A stretch of DNA of 64,000 nt from Propioniciclava tarda (GTDB taxonomy: Bacteria > Actinomycetota > Actinomycetes > Propionibacteriales > Propionibacteriaceae), in NCBI RefSeq assembly GCF_900182665.1, contig NZ_FXTL01000007.1:1-64000 (forward strand), written 5' to 3'. The notes under the pieces were generated by a model. That model had not been told where the DNA came from. It did no database searches and worked only from the letters and a program-made list of their open reading frames with translations. This document shows, piece by piece, positions 35,760 to 46,283 of the stretch. Within the stretch, counting starts at the first letter, position 1. Each line of letters starts with the position of its first letter. The translations under genes and the position numbers were made by a program.

Positions 35760-38287
35760 TGTTCGCGGACGCCGTACGTCAACTCCGTTTCCACCCGGGG
35801 CGATTCGTCGCCACCCTGCTCGCCATCGCGATCAGCGTCGGCTTCATGGCCGCGGTGAGCATCTTCATGGCCACCCAGACCTCCGCGCTGGGCAAGATGT
35901 TGGCCCTGCCGACCTCGCGCGCCGACGTCGTCGTCACGGCCAACTCGACCACCGGGACCGCTGACCAGCTGAAGTCCGCCATCACGGGGGTCCCCGGTGT
36001 GGACGCCGTCGAGCGATCGCGCTCGGTGTCACTCGGCCTGTCCAAGGGAACCGAGAGCGCCTTCGTCGAGGCTCACGTCCTGCCGTCCGAGCGCTTCCGC
36101 TGGGCACGTCTCGCCAGCGGCGCCTGGCCGTACGGACCCCTCGAGATCGCGGTCTCGCAGCAGGTCGCCGACACCCTGAAGGCCAAGGTCGGCGACAGCC
36201 TGGAGGCTGGCCCGATGCAGCTCCGGGTCGTCGGCATCAGCGCGGACGCCCCCACGCTGTTCATGCAGACCGCCTACGTCTCGCCGATGTTCGGCATGGA
36301 CGCCGACAGCGCCACGTCCAGCCCGGCCGGGTCCTGGCTGGTGGCGCTGAAGCCGGGGACGGACGCCGCGGCGTCCGTCTCGGCCATCGACCGGGCCGTC
36401 CAGCCCTATCGCGGAGCCAAGGACACCTACCCGGGCGCGAAGGAGCCGATCACGGTCGGGACGGCGTCCGACACCCAGCATGAAGCGACCCTGAGCATCA
36501 CGCGCGACTTCGACGTCATGAAGTACCTGCTGCTCGCCTTTTCGGGCATCGCCGCGTTGGTGGGCATGATCATCATCGCCAACACGTTCACGATCCTGCT
36601 GGCCCAGCGGCGTCGCCAGATCGGGCTGCTGCGCGCGGTGGGGGCATCCGGACGCCAGGTGCGCGGCCGGTTCCTCGCCGAGGCCGTGCTGCTCGGGTTC
36701 GTCGGGTCTGTCGTGGGCCTCGCGCTCGGCACGGTCGCCGGCTGGATCGGCGCGTCCGTGACGAAGGCGTCCTTCTTCGGCCTGGTGTTGCCCTGGTCCG
36801 ATCTGGCGATCGAGGTCGGGATCGGCGTCCTGGTCACGATGCTCGCCGCGATGCTGCCGGCCCTGCGGGCGACGAGGGTGCTGCCGCTGGAGGCGCTGCA
36901 GCCCGTCGCCACCTCCGAGCAGGTGCGCAAGGCGTCCGTGGTGCGCGCCGTGATCACCGGCCTGCTGATCGTCGCCGGTGTGGGGCTGGCGGCCGTCAGC
37001 CAGCTGGTCAAGGTCGATAGTGGGAACCCCAGCCTGGTCGGACCACTGCTGCTCGCCGTCGCTGGGGCGATGCTGCTGACGATCGGGGTCCTGGGGGCGG
37101 CGCCCCTCTACATCCCCGCGCTGCTGCGTGGCCTGGGCGTCCTGATCGGACGCAACGCGACCGCACGCCTCGCGGCCGACAACGCCGTTCGCAACCCCTC
37201 GCGGGCCGCCGCGACGGCCACGGCGTTGATGCTGGCCACGGGACTGATCGTGACGCTTCAGGTCGGCACCGCCACCGCGGAGAAGACGATGCTCACCGAG
37301 ATCGAGAAGACCTTCCCGATCGACCTGACCGTCACGGCGTCCCTGTACTCCCCGGACCCGGGCGACGACCCCAACGGCGGCCCGACCGCCAGCTCGTCCG
37401 GACGGCTCAGCGCCTCCGTGCTCGACAAGGTCAAGTTGCTGCCGAACATCAAGGCGTCCGCGGTGCTGAGTGGCGGCGCCGCCAAGCTCAACGACGAGCC
37501 GGTCATGGTCGTCGCGCTGACGCCGGACGTCGCGAGCGTCTCGTCCACCATCGGTTCGGTCGCGGACGGGGTCGTCCTGCTCAACGGCGGCGATCGTAAG
37601 GACGGCGACCGCGTGACGCTCGCCGGGGCGTCCGGACCGATCACCCTGACGGTGAAGAAGGTGTCCTGGGTCGCCTACAACCAGGCCGTGGTCTCCCAGG
37701 CGAACCTGACCAAGCTGGTCGCGACGCCGGCTCCACAGGCGGTCTGGCTGAAGCTCGCGGACGCCTCGCAGATCGGCTCGACGATGAAGGCCGCCCAGAC
37801 GCTGCAGAGCGGGGGAGAGTTCGTCGACATCGGCGGCAGCGCGCCCCAGTCGTACATGATCCAGGAGGTGCTGCGGATCCTGCTGCTGATCACGACCGCC
37901 CTGTTGGGTGCCGCCGTCTTGATCGCGCTCATCGGTGTCGGCAACACCCTGGGGCTCAGCGTGATCGAGCGGGCCCGCGAGTCGGCGCTGCTCCGCGCGC
38001 TCGGCATGCAGAAGGCGTCCCTGCGGACCATGCTCCTCGTCGAGGCCGTGCTGCTGGCGCTGGCCGGTGTCCTGGTCGGCGTGGCGGCGGGCTGCTTCTT
38101 CGGCTGGCTGGGCATCGCGTCGATCGTCCGGCAGTCGGCCATGGACACACCGCTGCAGTTCGCCGTGGACCTTCCGCTCACCATCGGCATGCTGGTGGTG
38201 GCGTTCGCGGCCGCCGCGCTGGCGTCCGTTCTGCCAGGACGCCGTGCGGCCAACGCGACCCCGACCGAGGCGCTCGCGGCCGACTGA
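35759..38287 (+). CDS. FtsX-like ABC transporter permease
   Basis: This 842-residue permease has two FtsX domains. The N-terminal helix (GRFVATLLAIAISVGFMAAVSI) leads into a MacB-type extracellular domain. Three helices follow at about residues 260-385 (LLLAFSGIAALVGMIIIANTFTILLAQRRRQIGLLRAVGASGRQVR). A second extracellular domain is followed by three helices near the end (LIALIGVGNTLGLSVIERARESALLRALGMQKASLR). Such proteins work as mechanotransmission exporters. It is translationally coupled to the ATPase. Confidence 0.92.
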   Translation: MFADAVRQLRFHPGRFVATLLAIAISVGFMAAVSIFMATQTSALGKMLALPTSRADVVVTANSTTGTADQLKSAITGVPGVDAVERSRSVSLGLSKGTESAFVEAHVLPSERFRWARLASGAWPYGPLEIAVSQQVADTLKAKVGDSLEAGPMQLRVVGISADAPTLFMQTAYVSPMFGMDADSATSSPAGSWLVALKPGTDAAASVSAIDRAVQPYRGAKDTYPGAKEPITVGTASDTQHEATLSITRDFDVMKYLLLAFSGIAALVGMIIIANTFTILLAQRRRQIGLLRAVGASGRQVRGRFLAEAVLLGFVGSVVGLALGTVAGWIGASVTKASFFGLVLPWSDLAIEVGIGVLVTMLAAMLPALRATRVLPLEALQPVATSEQVRKASVVRAVITGLLIVAGVGLAAVSQLVKVDSGNPSLVGPLLLAVAGAMLLTIGVLGAAPLYIPALLRGLGVLIGRNATARLAADNAVRNPSRAAATATALMLATGLIVTLQVGTATAEKTMLTEIEKTFPIDLTVTASLYSPDPGDDPNGGPTASSSGRLSASVLDKVKLLPNIKASAVLSGGAAKLNDEPVMVVALTPDVASVSSTIGSVADGVVLLNGGDRKDGDRVTLAGASGPITLTVKKVSWVAYNQAVVSQANLTKLVATPAPQAVWLKLADASQIGSTMKAAQTLQSGGEFVDIGGSAPQSYMIQEVLRILLLITTALLGAAVLIALIGVGNTLGLSVIERARESALLRALGMQKASLRTMLLVEAVLLALAGVLVGVAAGCFFGWLGIASIVRQSAMDTPLQFAVDLPLTIGMLVVAFAAAALASVLPGRRAANATPTEALAAD

Positions 38288-38349
38288 ACCTGGCCGGTGG
38301 GCCCGCCCGTTTGGGGGGAGGGGGGTTCTCTCCGGCCGCGCCTCGGCTG

Positions 38350-39738
<1,389 letters not shown>

Positions 39739-39774
39739 TCAGCGACCGCGGGAAGGCCGAGTCGCACCAAGTGC

Positions 39775-39812
39775 AATCTAGCACCGGTGTTGAGGCATGC
39801 AACAGAGTGTTG
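39775..39812 (-). promoter_or_regulatory. tpl promoter with paired direct repeats
   Basis: On the minus strand TTGCAT (39802-39797) and TAGATT (39780-39775) are separated by 16 bp. Two CAACAC copies (39812-39807 and 39792-39787), 20 bp apart, flank the -35 box and could be an operator for a dimer bound on one DNA face. Confidence 0.6.
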
Positions 39813-39825
39813 AAGAAATCTGCCG

Positions 39826-40482
39826 TCAGGATTCTGGACGCTCGGCCCCGATCTCGTTGAGGTAGTTGTAGATCGTGAACCGCGTGACGCCGAGCGCCCG
39901 CGCGGCGGTCTCGACGGACTCGCGCAGCGCGAAGAACCCGCCAGCCTGCAGGTCGCGGACGATGGCCAGCTTGTGCCGCTTCTGCATCAGCTCGACGGGG
40001 ACGCCGTGGGTGCGGATCGCCTGGGCGAGCAGCTTGTCGGCCAGCCGGTCGATGTCCGGGGCGACCGGCGCAGTATCGGGGTGGGCGTCCGTCCGCGACT
40101 GGCGTCCGAACAGCATCGCCTCGGCGATCGCCCGGACCGACGCCCAGAGACTCACGTCGTAGTTGATGGTCAGCGCGGCGATCATGGTGCCGGAGGCGTC
40201 CGGGATGAAGACCGTCGTCGAGCGCAGCTCAGCGGACTCGTCGACCGTGCGGTAGCCGATGCGTTCGGTGAAGTCGCCGGACGCCGCAGCGTCCGTCACC
40301 ACGGCGTCCGCGGGGCCCCCGATGCGCGCGTCCGTGAGGTGGCCGGCGACCGCCACGATCGAGTTCGGCAGCTTCGACAGGTCGTGCAGGATGATTTCGG
40401 ACGGGTCGGTCAGCGTGCGGTTCAGCGGACCCATCAGGGCGGCCAGCGCCCCGAGCACGGCCTCGCGCTGCAGATCGCCCAT
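39826..40482 (-). CDS. YheO/DauR-like PAS-HTH transcriptional regulator
   Basis: This protein of about 218 residues has an N-terminal YheO-like PAS domain (LGALAALMGPLNRTLTDPSEIILHDL, IAALTINYDVSLW). A C-terminal helix-turn-helix follows (KLAIVRDLQAGGFFALRESVETAARALGVTRFTIYNYLNEI). Relatives sense amino-acid-like ligands. It lies directly upstream of tpl in the same direction, so control by tyrosine or a related ligand is likely. ATG 40482 with AGGA upstream is preferred over GTG 40500. Confidence 0.85.
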   Translation of the reverse strand: MGDLQREAVLGALAALMGPLNRTLTDPSEIILHDLSKLPNSIVAVAGHLTDARIGGPADAVVTDAAASGDFTERIGYRTVDESAELRSTTVFIPDASGTMIAALTINYDVSLWASVRAIAEAMLFGRQSRTDAHPDTAPVAPDIDRLADKLLAQAIRTHGVPVELMQKRHKLAIVRDLQAGGFFALRESVETAARALGVTRFTIYNYLNEIGAERPES

Positions 40483-40598
40483 GGGGTCATCCTGGACCAC
40501 GCGCGCCGGCTTCGCACCCGCCCGGACCTTTCCCGCCGAGCCACGACGCGGGCCATGATGGGTGCTGGTCGGCGTCCCGGCCGTCGAAAGGAGCCCGC

Positions 40599-41372
40599 AT
40601 GCACTCCAAGGTGGCGCTTGTCCGCCGTCCGTCTCCGCGCCTGGCGGACGGGCTGGTCACCCACATCGAGCGGCAGGAGGTGGACGCCGAGCTCGCCGGA
40701 CGCCAGTGGGCGGGCTACGTGTCAGCGCTGCAGGCCGCCGGCTGGACCACCGTCGAGGTCGACCCCGCCGACGATTGTCCCGACTCGGTTTTCGTCGAGG
40801 ACACGATGGTGGTCTACGGACGCCTCGCGGTGATCTGTCGCTCCGGTGCGCCCGAGCGACGCGCCGAGGCGAGCGCCGCCGAGGAGGCCGTTCGGGGGCT
40901 CGGGTACGAGATCGCGCACATCGTCGCTCCGGGCACCCTCGACGGAGGCGACGTGTTGAAGTGGGGCGGCACGGTCTGGGTCGGCCAGGGCGGACGCAGC
41001 AACGCCGAGGGGCTAGCTCAGCTACGCCAGCACCTGGCCCCGCTGGGGGCCGACGTCGTCGGCGTCCCCCTCACCACGGTGCTGCACCTCAAGTCGGCCG
41101 TGACGGCTCTGCCCGACGGGACCGTCATCGGCTACCCGCCGCTGGTCGACGTCCCGGACGTCTGGTCCGGACGCTTCGCCCCGGTGCCCGAGGAGCCCGG
41201 AGCGCACGTCGTGATCCTGGACGCCGACACCGTCTTGATGGCGTCCTCGGCGCCCCGCTCGATCGAGGCCATGCGCAACAACGGCCTCGAGGTCATCGAC
41301 GTGGACATCTCCGAGTTCGAGAAGCTCGAGGGCTGCGTGACGTGCCTATCGGTCCGGCTGCGCGGGCTGTAG
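40599..41372 (+). CDS. ddaH: dimethylarginine dimethylaminohydrolase
   Basis: This 257-residue guanidino-modifying enzyme hydrolyses N-omega-methylated arginines to citrulline and methylamines. The substrate-binding FVEDTMVVYG, GTLDGGDVLKWGG and the catalytic LHLKSAV (His) and C249 in GCVTCLSVRL match DDAH. AAAGGAG precedes ATG 40599. It stands alone. Arginine deiminase-like activity is a less likely alternative. Confidence 0.92.
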   Translation: MHSKVALVRRPSPRLADGLVTHIERQEVDAELAGRQWAGYVSALQAAGWTTVEVDPADDCPDSVFVEDTMVVYGRLAVICRSGAPERRAEASAAEEAVRGLGYEIAHIVAPGTLDGGDVLKWGGTVWVGQGGRSNAEGLAQLRQHLAPLGADVVGVPLTTVLHLKSAVTALPDGTVIGYPPLVDVPDVWSGRFAPVPEEPGAHVVILDADTVLMASSAPRSIEAMRNNGLEVIDVDISEFEKLEGCVTCLSVRLRGL

Positions 41373-41379
41373 GGCTTCG

Positions 41380-41610
41380 ACAAGCTCAGCCATCGTGGCT
41401 GCGTGAAGGTCCCTGAGCCTGTCGAAGGGTCCCTGAGCCCGTCGCAGGACCTGGGCGTTTCGACCGATCCCTGAGTTGGTCCACCGTTCCCTGAGCCTGT
41501 CGAAGGGGGGTTGGCTCAGGCTTCGACAGGCTCAGCCAGCGAGGGTCGCGAGCTTGTCGACGCACCGTTCCCTGACCTTGTCGACCGTTCCCTGAGCTTG
41601 TCGAAGGGGC
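41380..41610. repeat. dense cluster of dispersed repeats
   Basis: At least seven copies in both orientations: GCTTCGACAAGCTCAGCC, CCCTGAGCCTGTCGAAGGG (twice), CCCTGAGCCCGTCGCAGG, GGCTTCGACAGGCTCAGCC, CCCTGACCTTGTCGACC and CCCTGAGCTTGTCGAAGGG. It fills the ddaH-purC gap, which has no gene. Confidence 0.85.
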
Positions 41611-41655
41611 TGTGCTTGGCTCGGCCCCCGCGCGGAGGCCGGACCTGCGGCGTCC

Positions 41656-41661
41656 TAGGAT
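41656..41661 (+). promoter_or_regulatory. -10 box TAGGAT, leaderless purC
   Basis: TAGGAT is followed by 7 nt and then GTG 41669. No Shine-Dalgarno sequence. Confidence 0.6.
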
Positions 41662-41668
41662 GGGGCCC

Positions 41669-42547
41669 GTGACGGACCCGTTCGGCCTCGACCTGCCCCT
41701 GCTGCACGCCGGTAAGGTGCGTCGGCTCTATGACCTGCCGGACGCCGACGGCGCCGGTCGCATGCTGCTGGTCGCGACCGACAACATCTCGGCGTTCGAC
41801 TACGTGCTGGACAGCCAGATCCCCGACAAGGGCGCGATCCTCAATCAGCTCAGCCTGTGGTGGTTCGGACGCCTCGGCGTCCCGCACCACGTCCTGTCGA
41901 CCGACGTCCCGGACGCCGTGCGCGGCCGGGCGGTGATCGTCGAGAAGCTGGCGATGGTCCCGGTCGAGGCCGTCGCTCGCGGCTATCTCACCGGCTCGGG
42001 CTGGACCGAGTATCAGCAGACCCAGTCCGTGTGCGGCGTCCCCCTGCCCCCGGGCCTGCGCGACGGCGACAAGCTGCCCGAGCCGATCTTCACCCCGGCG
42101 GCGAAGGCGCCCCTGGGCGAGCACGACGAGAACATCACCTACGCCCAATTGGTCGACCTGCACGGCGAGACGACGGCGTCCGAACTGAAGGACGCCACCC
42201 TCGCGATCTACACCAAGGCGGCCAAGACGGCCGCCGAGCGCGGGATCATCCTGGCCGACACCAAGTTCGAGTTCGGACGCCGCGGTGACGGCACCCTGGT
42301 GCTCGCCGACGAGGTCCTCACCCCGGACTCGTCACGCTTCTGGGACGCGTCCGGTTGGCGTCCTGGCCAGGCGCAGCCGAGCTTCGACAAGCAGTACGTC
42401 CGGGACTGGCTCGCCACGGCGTCCGGCTGGGATCGCCACGGATCCGACGCCCCGCCGCCGCTGCCCGCCGAGGTCGTGGACGCCACCCGCGCGCGCTACG
42501 TCGAGGCCTACGAACGCCTGACGGGGACGCCGTTCGTCGCGTCCTGA
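41669..42547 (+). CDS. purC: phosphoribosylaminoimidazole-succinocarboxamide synthase
   Basis: This 292-residue enzyme joins CAIR and aspartate (SAICAR synthetase). It has [74 protein letters not shown] and [15 protein letters not shown]. It starts at GTG 41669 rather than further upstream, because the -10 box leaves no room. It is followed 57 bp later by purS. Confidence 0.96.
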   Translation: MTDPFGLDLPLLHAGKVRRLYDLPDADGAGRMLLVATDNISAFDYVLDSQIPDKGAILNQLSLWWFGRLGVPHHVLSTDVPDAVRGRAVIVEKLAMVPVEAVARGYLTGSGWTEYQQTQSVCGVPLPPGLRDGDKLPEPIFTPAAKAPLGEHDENITYAQLVDLHGETTASELKDATLAIYTKAAKTAAERGIILADTKFEFGRRGDGTLVLADEVLTPDSSRFWDASGWRPGQAQPSFDKQYVRDWLATASGWDRHGSDAPPPLPAEVVDATRARYVEAYERLTGTPFVAS

Positions 42548-42592
42548 CGTGCCGGACGTGGGCACGAAGGATTTCAGCACCGGACGCCCCGA

Positions 42593-42598
42593 TAGGCT
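42593..42598 (+). promoter_or_regulatory. -10 box TAGGCT, leaderless purS
   Basis: TAGGCT is followed by 6 nt (gcggcc) and then ATG 42605. Confidence 0.6.
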
Positions 42599-42604
42599 GC
42601 GGCC

Positions 42605-42847
42605 ATGGCACGAGTGATCGTTGACGTGATGCCCAAGCCCGAGATTCTCGATCCGCAGGGCAAGGCGGTGACGGGGGCCCTCGCGCGGCTGGGCTTCGAC
42701 GGCCTGACGGTTCGCCAAGGCAAGCGCTTCGAGATCGAGGTCGACGGCGAGTTGACCGACGAGCGCCTCGAGCAGATCCGGCACGCCGCCGAGACGCTGC
42801 TCGCGAACACCGTGATCGAGGAGTTCGACGTTCGGGTGGACGCGTGA
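42605..42847 (+). CDS. purS: FGAM synthase subunit PurS
   Basis: This 80-residue subunit holds the PurL-PurQ complex together and channels ammonia. It has [45 protein letters not shown] and a second strand-helix half. Leaderless start. Its stop overlaps the purQ GTG by 4 bp. Confidence 0.95.
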   Translation: MARVIVDVMPKPEILDPQGKAVTGALARLGFDGLTVRQGKRFEIEVDGELTDERLEQIRHAAETLLANTVIEEFDVRVDA

Positions 42848-43515
42848 TCCGCGTCGGCGTCGTCACGTTCCCGGGCTCGCTCGACGACGAGGACGCCGCC
42901 CGCGCGGTCCGCCTCGCAGGGCTGGAGGCGGTGCCGCTGTGGCACGCGTCCGACTCGCTGGCCGGGGTCGACGCGGTGATCCTGCCCGGCGGGTTCTCCT
43001 ACGGCGACTACCTGCGCTGCGGTGCGATCGCCCGGTTCTCACCGGTGATGGACTCCGTCATCGATGCCGCCAACGCGGGCATGCCGGTCTTGGGCATCTG
43101 CAACGGCTTCCAGGTGCTGTGCGAGTCACACCTACTGCCGGGCGCGATGATCCGCAACGCGGGCCGGACCTTCGTCTGCAAGGACCAGTCCCTGCGCGTC
43201 GAAGCCACCGACACCGCCTGGACGAACGCCTTCGCGCCCGGCGCCGAGATTTCGATCGTGCTCAAGAACGGCGAGGGCAACTACCAGGCCGCGCCCGACA
43301 CCCTGCGGATGCTCGAGGACACCGGACGGATCGTGTTCCGGTACCTCGGCAACCCCAATGGCTCCGCGAACGACATCGCTGGCATCAGCAACGAACGTGG
43401 GAACGTCGTGGGGCTCATGCCGCATCCGGAGCACAACGTCGACCCGCTCGTCGCGTCCTCGCTGGACGGGCTGCCGTTCTTCGCCAGCCTGGCGGCGGTG
43501 CTGGCCCGGGCCTGA
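42844..43515 (+). CDS. purQ: FGAM synthase glutaminase subunit PurQ
   Basis: This 223-residue class I glutaminase releases ammonia from glutamine for PurL. It has [20 protein letters not shown], the nucleophile elbow [13 protein letters not shown] (Cys), and the His-Glu pair in [11 protein letters not shown]. It is translationally coupled to purS. purL lies 3.8 kb downstream, separated by unrelated genes. Confidence 0.96.
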   Translation: MIRVGVVTFPGSLDDEDAARAVRLAGLEAVPLWHASDSLAGVDAVILPGGFSYGDYLRCGAIARFSPVMDSVIDAANAGMPVLGICNGFQVLCESHLLPGAMIRNAGRTFVCKDQSLRVEATDTAWTNAFAPGAEISIVLKNGEGNYQAAPDTLRMLEDTGRIVFRYLGNPNGSANDIAGISNERGNVVGLMPHPEHNVDPLVASSLDGLPFFASLAAVLARA

Positions 43516-43563
43516 GCGGCCCGGGTTGGGGTCTGAGCTCAGTCGGTTCTGCCAGGGGTGGGC

Positions 43564-43992
43564 TCAGTCGGTCTGCCTGGGGGTGAGCGCCGCGCGCACG
43601 GCGTCCGGCCACGGCCCCGCCTGATCGCTGCCCGCCGGGACGTGGGCGACGACGAGGCGTCCGGACGCAGCTTTGCGGCGCGGAACGTCCTTGAACGCCT
43701 CTCCCCACACGTCGAAGGAGTAGGTGATCGAGGCCCGGCCCACGCGCTCGACCACGATCGACGCGGTGACGGTTTGACCGAAGTAGAGCTTGCCGGTGAA
43801 GTCGATCTCTTGACGGACCCGTGGAGCACCCACCATGTACTCCTCGGTGATGCCCGCCAGCAGGATGAGCTCATGCTCCGCGGCTTCGAGCAGCCGGACG
43901 ATGAGCGAGTTGTGCTGGTGGCCGGAGGCGTCCGTGTCGACCCACTCCACGCGTCGGGTGACGGTGGCGGTGCTGGGCTCGTGAGAGGTCAT
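43564..43992 (-). CDS. acyl-CoA thioesterase (hotdog fold)
   Basis: This 142-residue 4HBT-type protein has RRVEWVDTDASGHQHNSLIVRLLEAAEHELI (active-site Asp and His-Asn block). VRQEIDFTGKLYFGQTVTASIVVERVG, the hotdog strands, follow. It probably hydrolyses a short or medium acyl-CoA; substrate unknown. ATG 43992. Confidence 0.85.
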   Translation of the reverse strand: MTSHEPSTATVTRRVEWVDTDASGHQHNSLIVRLLEAAEHELILLAGITEEYMVGAPRVRQEIDFTGKLYFGQTVTASIVVERVGRASITYSFDVWGEAFKDVPRRKAASGRLVVAHVPAGSDQAGPWPDAVRAALTPRQTD

Positions 43993-44129
43993 GGTCAGAT
44001 CTTGGCGCGACCGGGCTGCTGCCGTCGATTCCCCTCACGGCCTGACTGAGCTGCCCCGCCTGACTGCCGGCCGGATCGCTTCGTAGGATGGTCCAGACCG
44101 CCGCGGTCAAGCAGCGAGAGGGCTCGGAC

Positions 44130-44966
44130 ATGAAACTGGCAACGATTCGCCTCGGCAACGGGACGCGGGCGGTCCGCGTCGAGGGTGATGTGCTGTTCGA
44201 CCTGGGGGCGTCCGACGTCGGCACGTTCCTGGCGCGCGAGGACTGGGCCGAGGCGGCGGCGTCCGCGGTGTCTGCCGAGATCCTCGGGGCGGCCGAGACG
44301 GCCCAGTTCGCCACCCTGGTGACGCGCCCGTCCAAGGTCATCTGCGTCGGCCTGAACTACCGCAACCACATCGTCGAGATGGGGCGGCCGATCCCCGAAT
44401 ACCCCACGCTGTTCCCCAAGTTCGCCGACACGCTCATCGGCGCGCGTGACGACATCATGCGTCCGGACGAGACGTCCGCGTTCGACTGGGAGGTCGAGCT
44501 CGGCGTGGTCATCGGACGGACCGTGCGGCGGGCGTCCGAGGAGCAGGCCGCGGCCGCTATCGCCGGCTTCACCGTGGTCAACGACATCTCCTGCCGCGAC
44601 TGGCAGAACCGCACGAACGAGTGGACCCAGGGCAAGATCTGGGACTCGTCCACGCCCGTGGGGCCCGTGCTGGTGACCCCGGACGAACTGCCGGGCGGCG
44701 TCCGGCCTTCGGCCCGCATCCGGACCGAGGTCGACGGCCAACTCATGCAGGACGACACGACGGGCGACCTACTGTTCGACCCGGTGGCGCTGGTGCGCTA
44801 CATCTCGACGATCGTCCGGCTGAACCCCGGCGACCTGATCGCCACTGGGACGCCCGGCGGGGTCGGGTTCGCGCGCAAGCCCCCGATCAACCTGGCCGTG
44901 GGTCAGCGCGTGGTCTGCACCATCGACGGCATCGGCGCGACCGACAACCAGGTGGTTGCCGGCTGA
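44130..44966 (+). CDS. fumarylacetoacetate hydrolase family protein
   Basis: This 278-residue metal-dependent C-C hydrolase/decarboxylase has VICVGLNYRNHIVEMG, FPKFADTLIGARDDI, the metal site DWEVELGVVIGRTVRRASEE, VVNDISCRDWQN, and IATGTPGGVGFARKPP. Relatives include 2-hydroxyhepta-2,4-diene-dioate isomerase and acylpyruvases. ATG 44130 fits the family N-terminus; a TAGGAT box at about 44084 gives a leader of roughly 35 nt. Confidence 0.9.
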   Translation: MKLATIRLGNGTRAVRVEGDVLFDLGASDVGTFLAREDWAEAAASAVSAEILGAAETAQFATLVTRPSKVICVGLNYRNHIVEMGRPIPEYPTLFPKFADTLIGARDDIMRPDETSAFDWEVELGVVIGRTVRRASEEQAAAAIAGFTVVNDISCRDWQNRTNEWTQGKIWDSSTPVGPVLVTPDELPGGVRPSARIRTEVDGQLMQDDTTGDLLFDPVALVRYISTIVRLNPGDLIATGTPGGVGFARKPPINLAVGQRVVCTIDGIGATDNQVVAG

Positions 44967-44996
44967 GTTCGCCCGAGGGCATGGGACGATGGCCAC

Positions 44997-45215
44997 GTGG
45001 CGCCCAACTTCTCGGCGTTCACGACGCCGAGCAAGGTGATCGCGGAGGCGTCCGCGCAGGGCGTCAAGGCCCTCGGCATCAGCAGCTTCTTCGACCAGCA
45101 GGTTCACCGGCGATTCGCCGACGAGGCCCGCGCCGCCGGGCCCTTCGACCCTTCGACCCTTCGGCAAGCTCAGGGCAAGCTAGCTCAGGGACCGATCAGC
45201 GGGCGGCGAAGCTGA
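44997..45215 (+). pseudogene. truncated gene (PHP-like?) ending in repeat DNA
   Basis: GTG 44997 opens APNFSAFTTPSKVIAEASAQGVKALGISSFFDQQVHRRFADEARAAG, about 48 residues of good coding sequence. Its plan (fSaFttPskvi-A-GvkaLGIS) recalls the start of PHP-type phosphoesterase domains, but I am unsure. From residue 49 the frame runs into repeat DNA (PFDPSTLRQAQGKLAQG) and stops inside the next gene's end. The 3' part appears lost. Confidence 0.45.
45141..45195. repeat. dispersed repeat at truncated gene end
   Basis: CCCTTCGACCCTTCGACCC followed by CTTCGGCAAGCTCAGGG and CTAGCTCAGGGA, a degenerate copy of the family. Confidence 0.65.
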
Positions 45216-46110
45216 CGCGTCCGAACAGCGGATGCTCCGGCGAAAGCGCGTGCAAGGACGCGGCCCCGTCCAGCTCGTCTCCGGCTGGCTCGGTCAGCGC
45301 GAAGTTGGGCCAATGCAGGGTCAGGTAGTCGCAGAACCGAGTTCGGACGCGTGCCGAGTCGAACACGCTCCCCACCGCGACGACGCGGGGGCTGTCGGGG
45401 CCGGTCAACCCGGCCCGCCGGATCGCCGCCTGCACCGCCTCGGACAGGTGCGCGGCGGCCTTGTCCAGGATGTTGGCCGACACCCGATCGGACGCCGCAA
45501 GCGCGTCCACCTTGGCCGCGTAGGACGCGACGCGGGCCACGAACCCCGGCCCGGACTGCAGTCCAAGGTGCGCGCTGTCGAGGTCGGGGAAGTCCTCGCG
45601 GAGCATGGCCGTGAGGGCCGTCAGCTGGCGGCGTCCGTCGTAGCCGCGCAGCGCAGCCTCGATAGCGGTCCGGCCGATCCAGTAGGCGGAGCCGGCGTCT
45701 CCGAAGTGCGGACCCCAGCCGTCGACCTGCGCGCTGCCCCGGGGACCACACGCCACGCAGACGGTCACCGTGCTCGCGTGGATCACCGCGCCGTGCTGAT
45801 CCCCCAGCGCCCCGAGGTAGGCCGCCACGTCGTTGGACGCCACCGCCGCTCGCCTGATCGGGGTCTGGGCGAGCAGAGGCAGCAGGTCGTGGGCCGTCGC
45901 CCGCAGCCGCGGGCTCGTGCTGACGCCGACCTCCTCGGCGTCCAGGTCGGGATGTTTCGTCAGCAGCGCCGTGATGGCGTCCGCCCACTGCGGGGCGAGG
46001 GGGAGTGTGGCGTCGAGGCCTGGGCCTGTCATCTCCGCCAGGCCCGACGCTGTCGCTGCACGCGTCGTGGTCGCCTGCTGTCCGGCGTCCACCGCGATCA
46101 CTGTCCTCAT
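45196..46110 (-). CDS. BadF/BadG-type ATPase, N-acetylglucosamine kinase-like
   Basis: This 304-residue ASKHA-fold protein starts MRTVIAVDAGQQATTTRA (phosphate-1 loop). It has VASNDVAAYLGAL, STVTVCVACGPRG, GWGPHFGDAGSAYWIGRTAI (phosphate-2 loop) and RVVAVGSVFDSARV (adenosine loop). It is closest to eukaryote-type GlcNAc kinases and BadF proteins; the substrate is probably an amino sugar from cell-wall turnover. ATG 46110. Confidence 0.85.
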   Translation of the reverse strand: MRTVIAVDAGQQATTTRAATASGLAEMTGPGLDATLPLAPQWADAITALLTKHPDLDAEEVGVSTSPRLRATAHDLLPLLAQTPIRRAAVASNDVAAYLGALGDQHGAVIHASTVTVCVACGPRGSAQVDGWGPHFGDAGSAYWIGRTAIEAALRGYDGRRQLTALTAMLREDFPDLDSAHLGLQSGPGFVARVASYAAKVDALAASDRVSANILDKAAAHLSEAVQAAIRRAGLTGPDSPRVVAVGSVFDSARVRTRFCDYLTLHWPNFALTEPAGDELDGAASLHALSPEHPLFGRVSFAAR

Positions 46111-46283
46111 GTCCAGCCTCCTATCGGTTCCTGCCTTACTGCCAGCCTAGGCGGCTGTTCCGCTGGTGGGAACCGCGCTACGACGGCCGACGTCACTCGG
46201 ACGCCGCACGCCGCGTCCGCTTTCGTCGGCCCAGGCGAGCCCTTAGGGTGAAGGGAACTTCTGGCGCGGGGAAAGGTTCTGAG

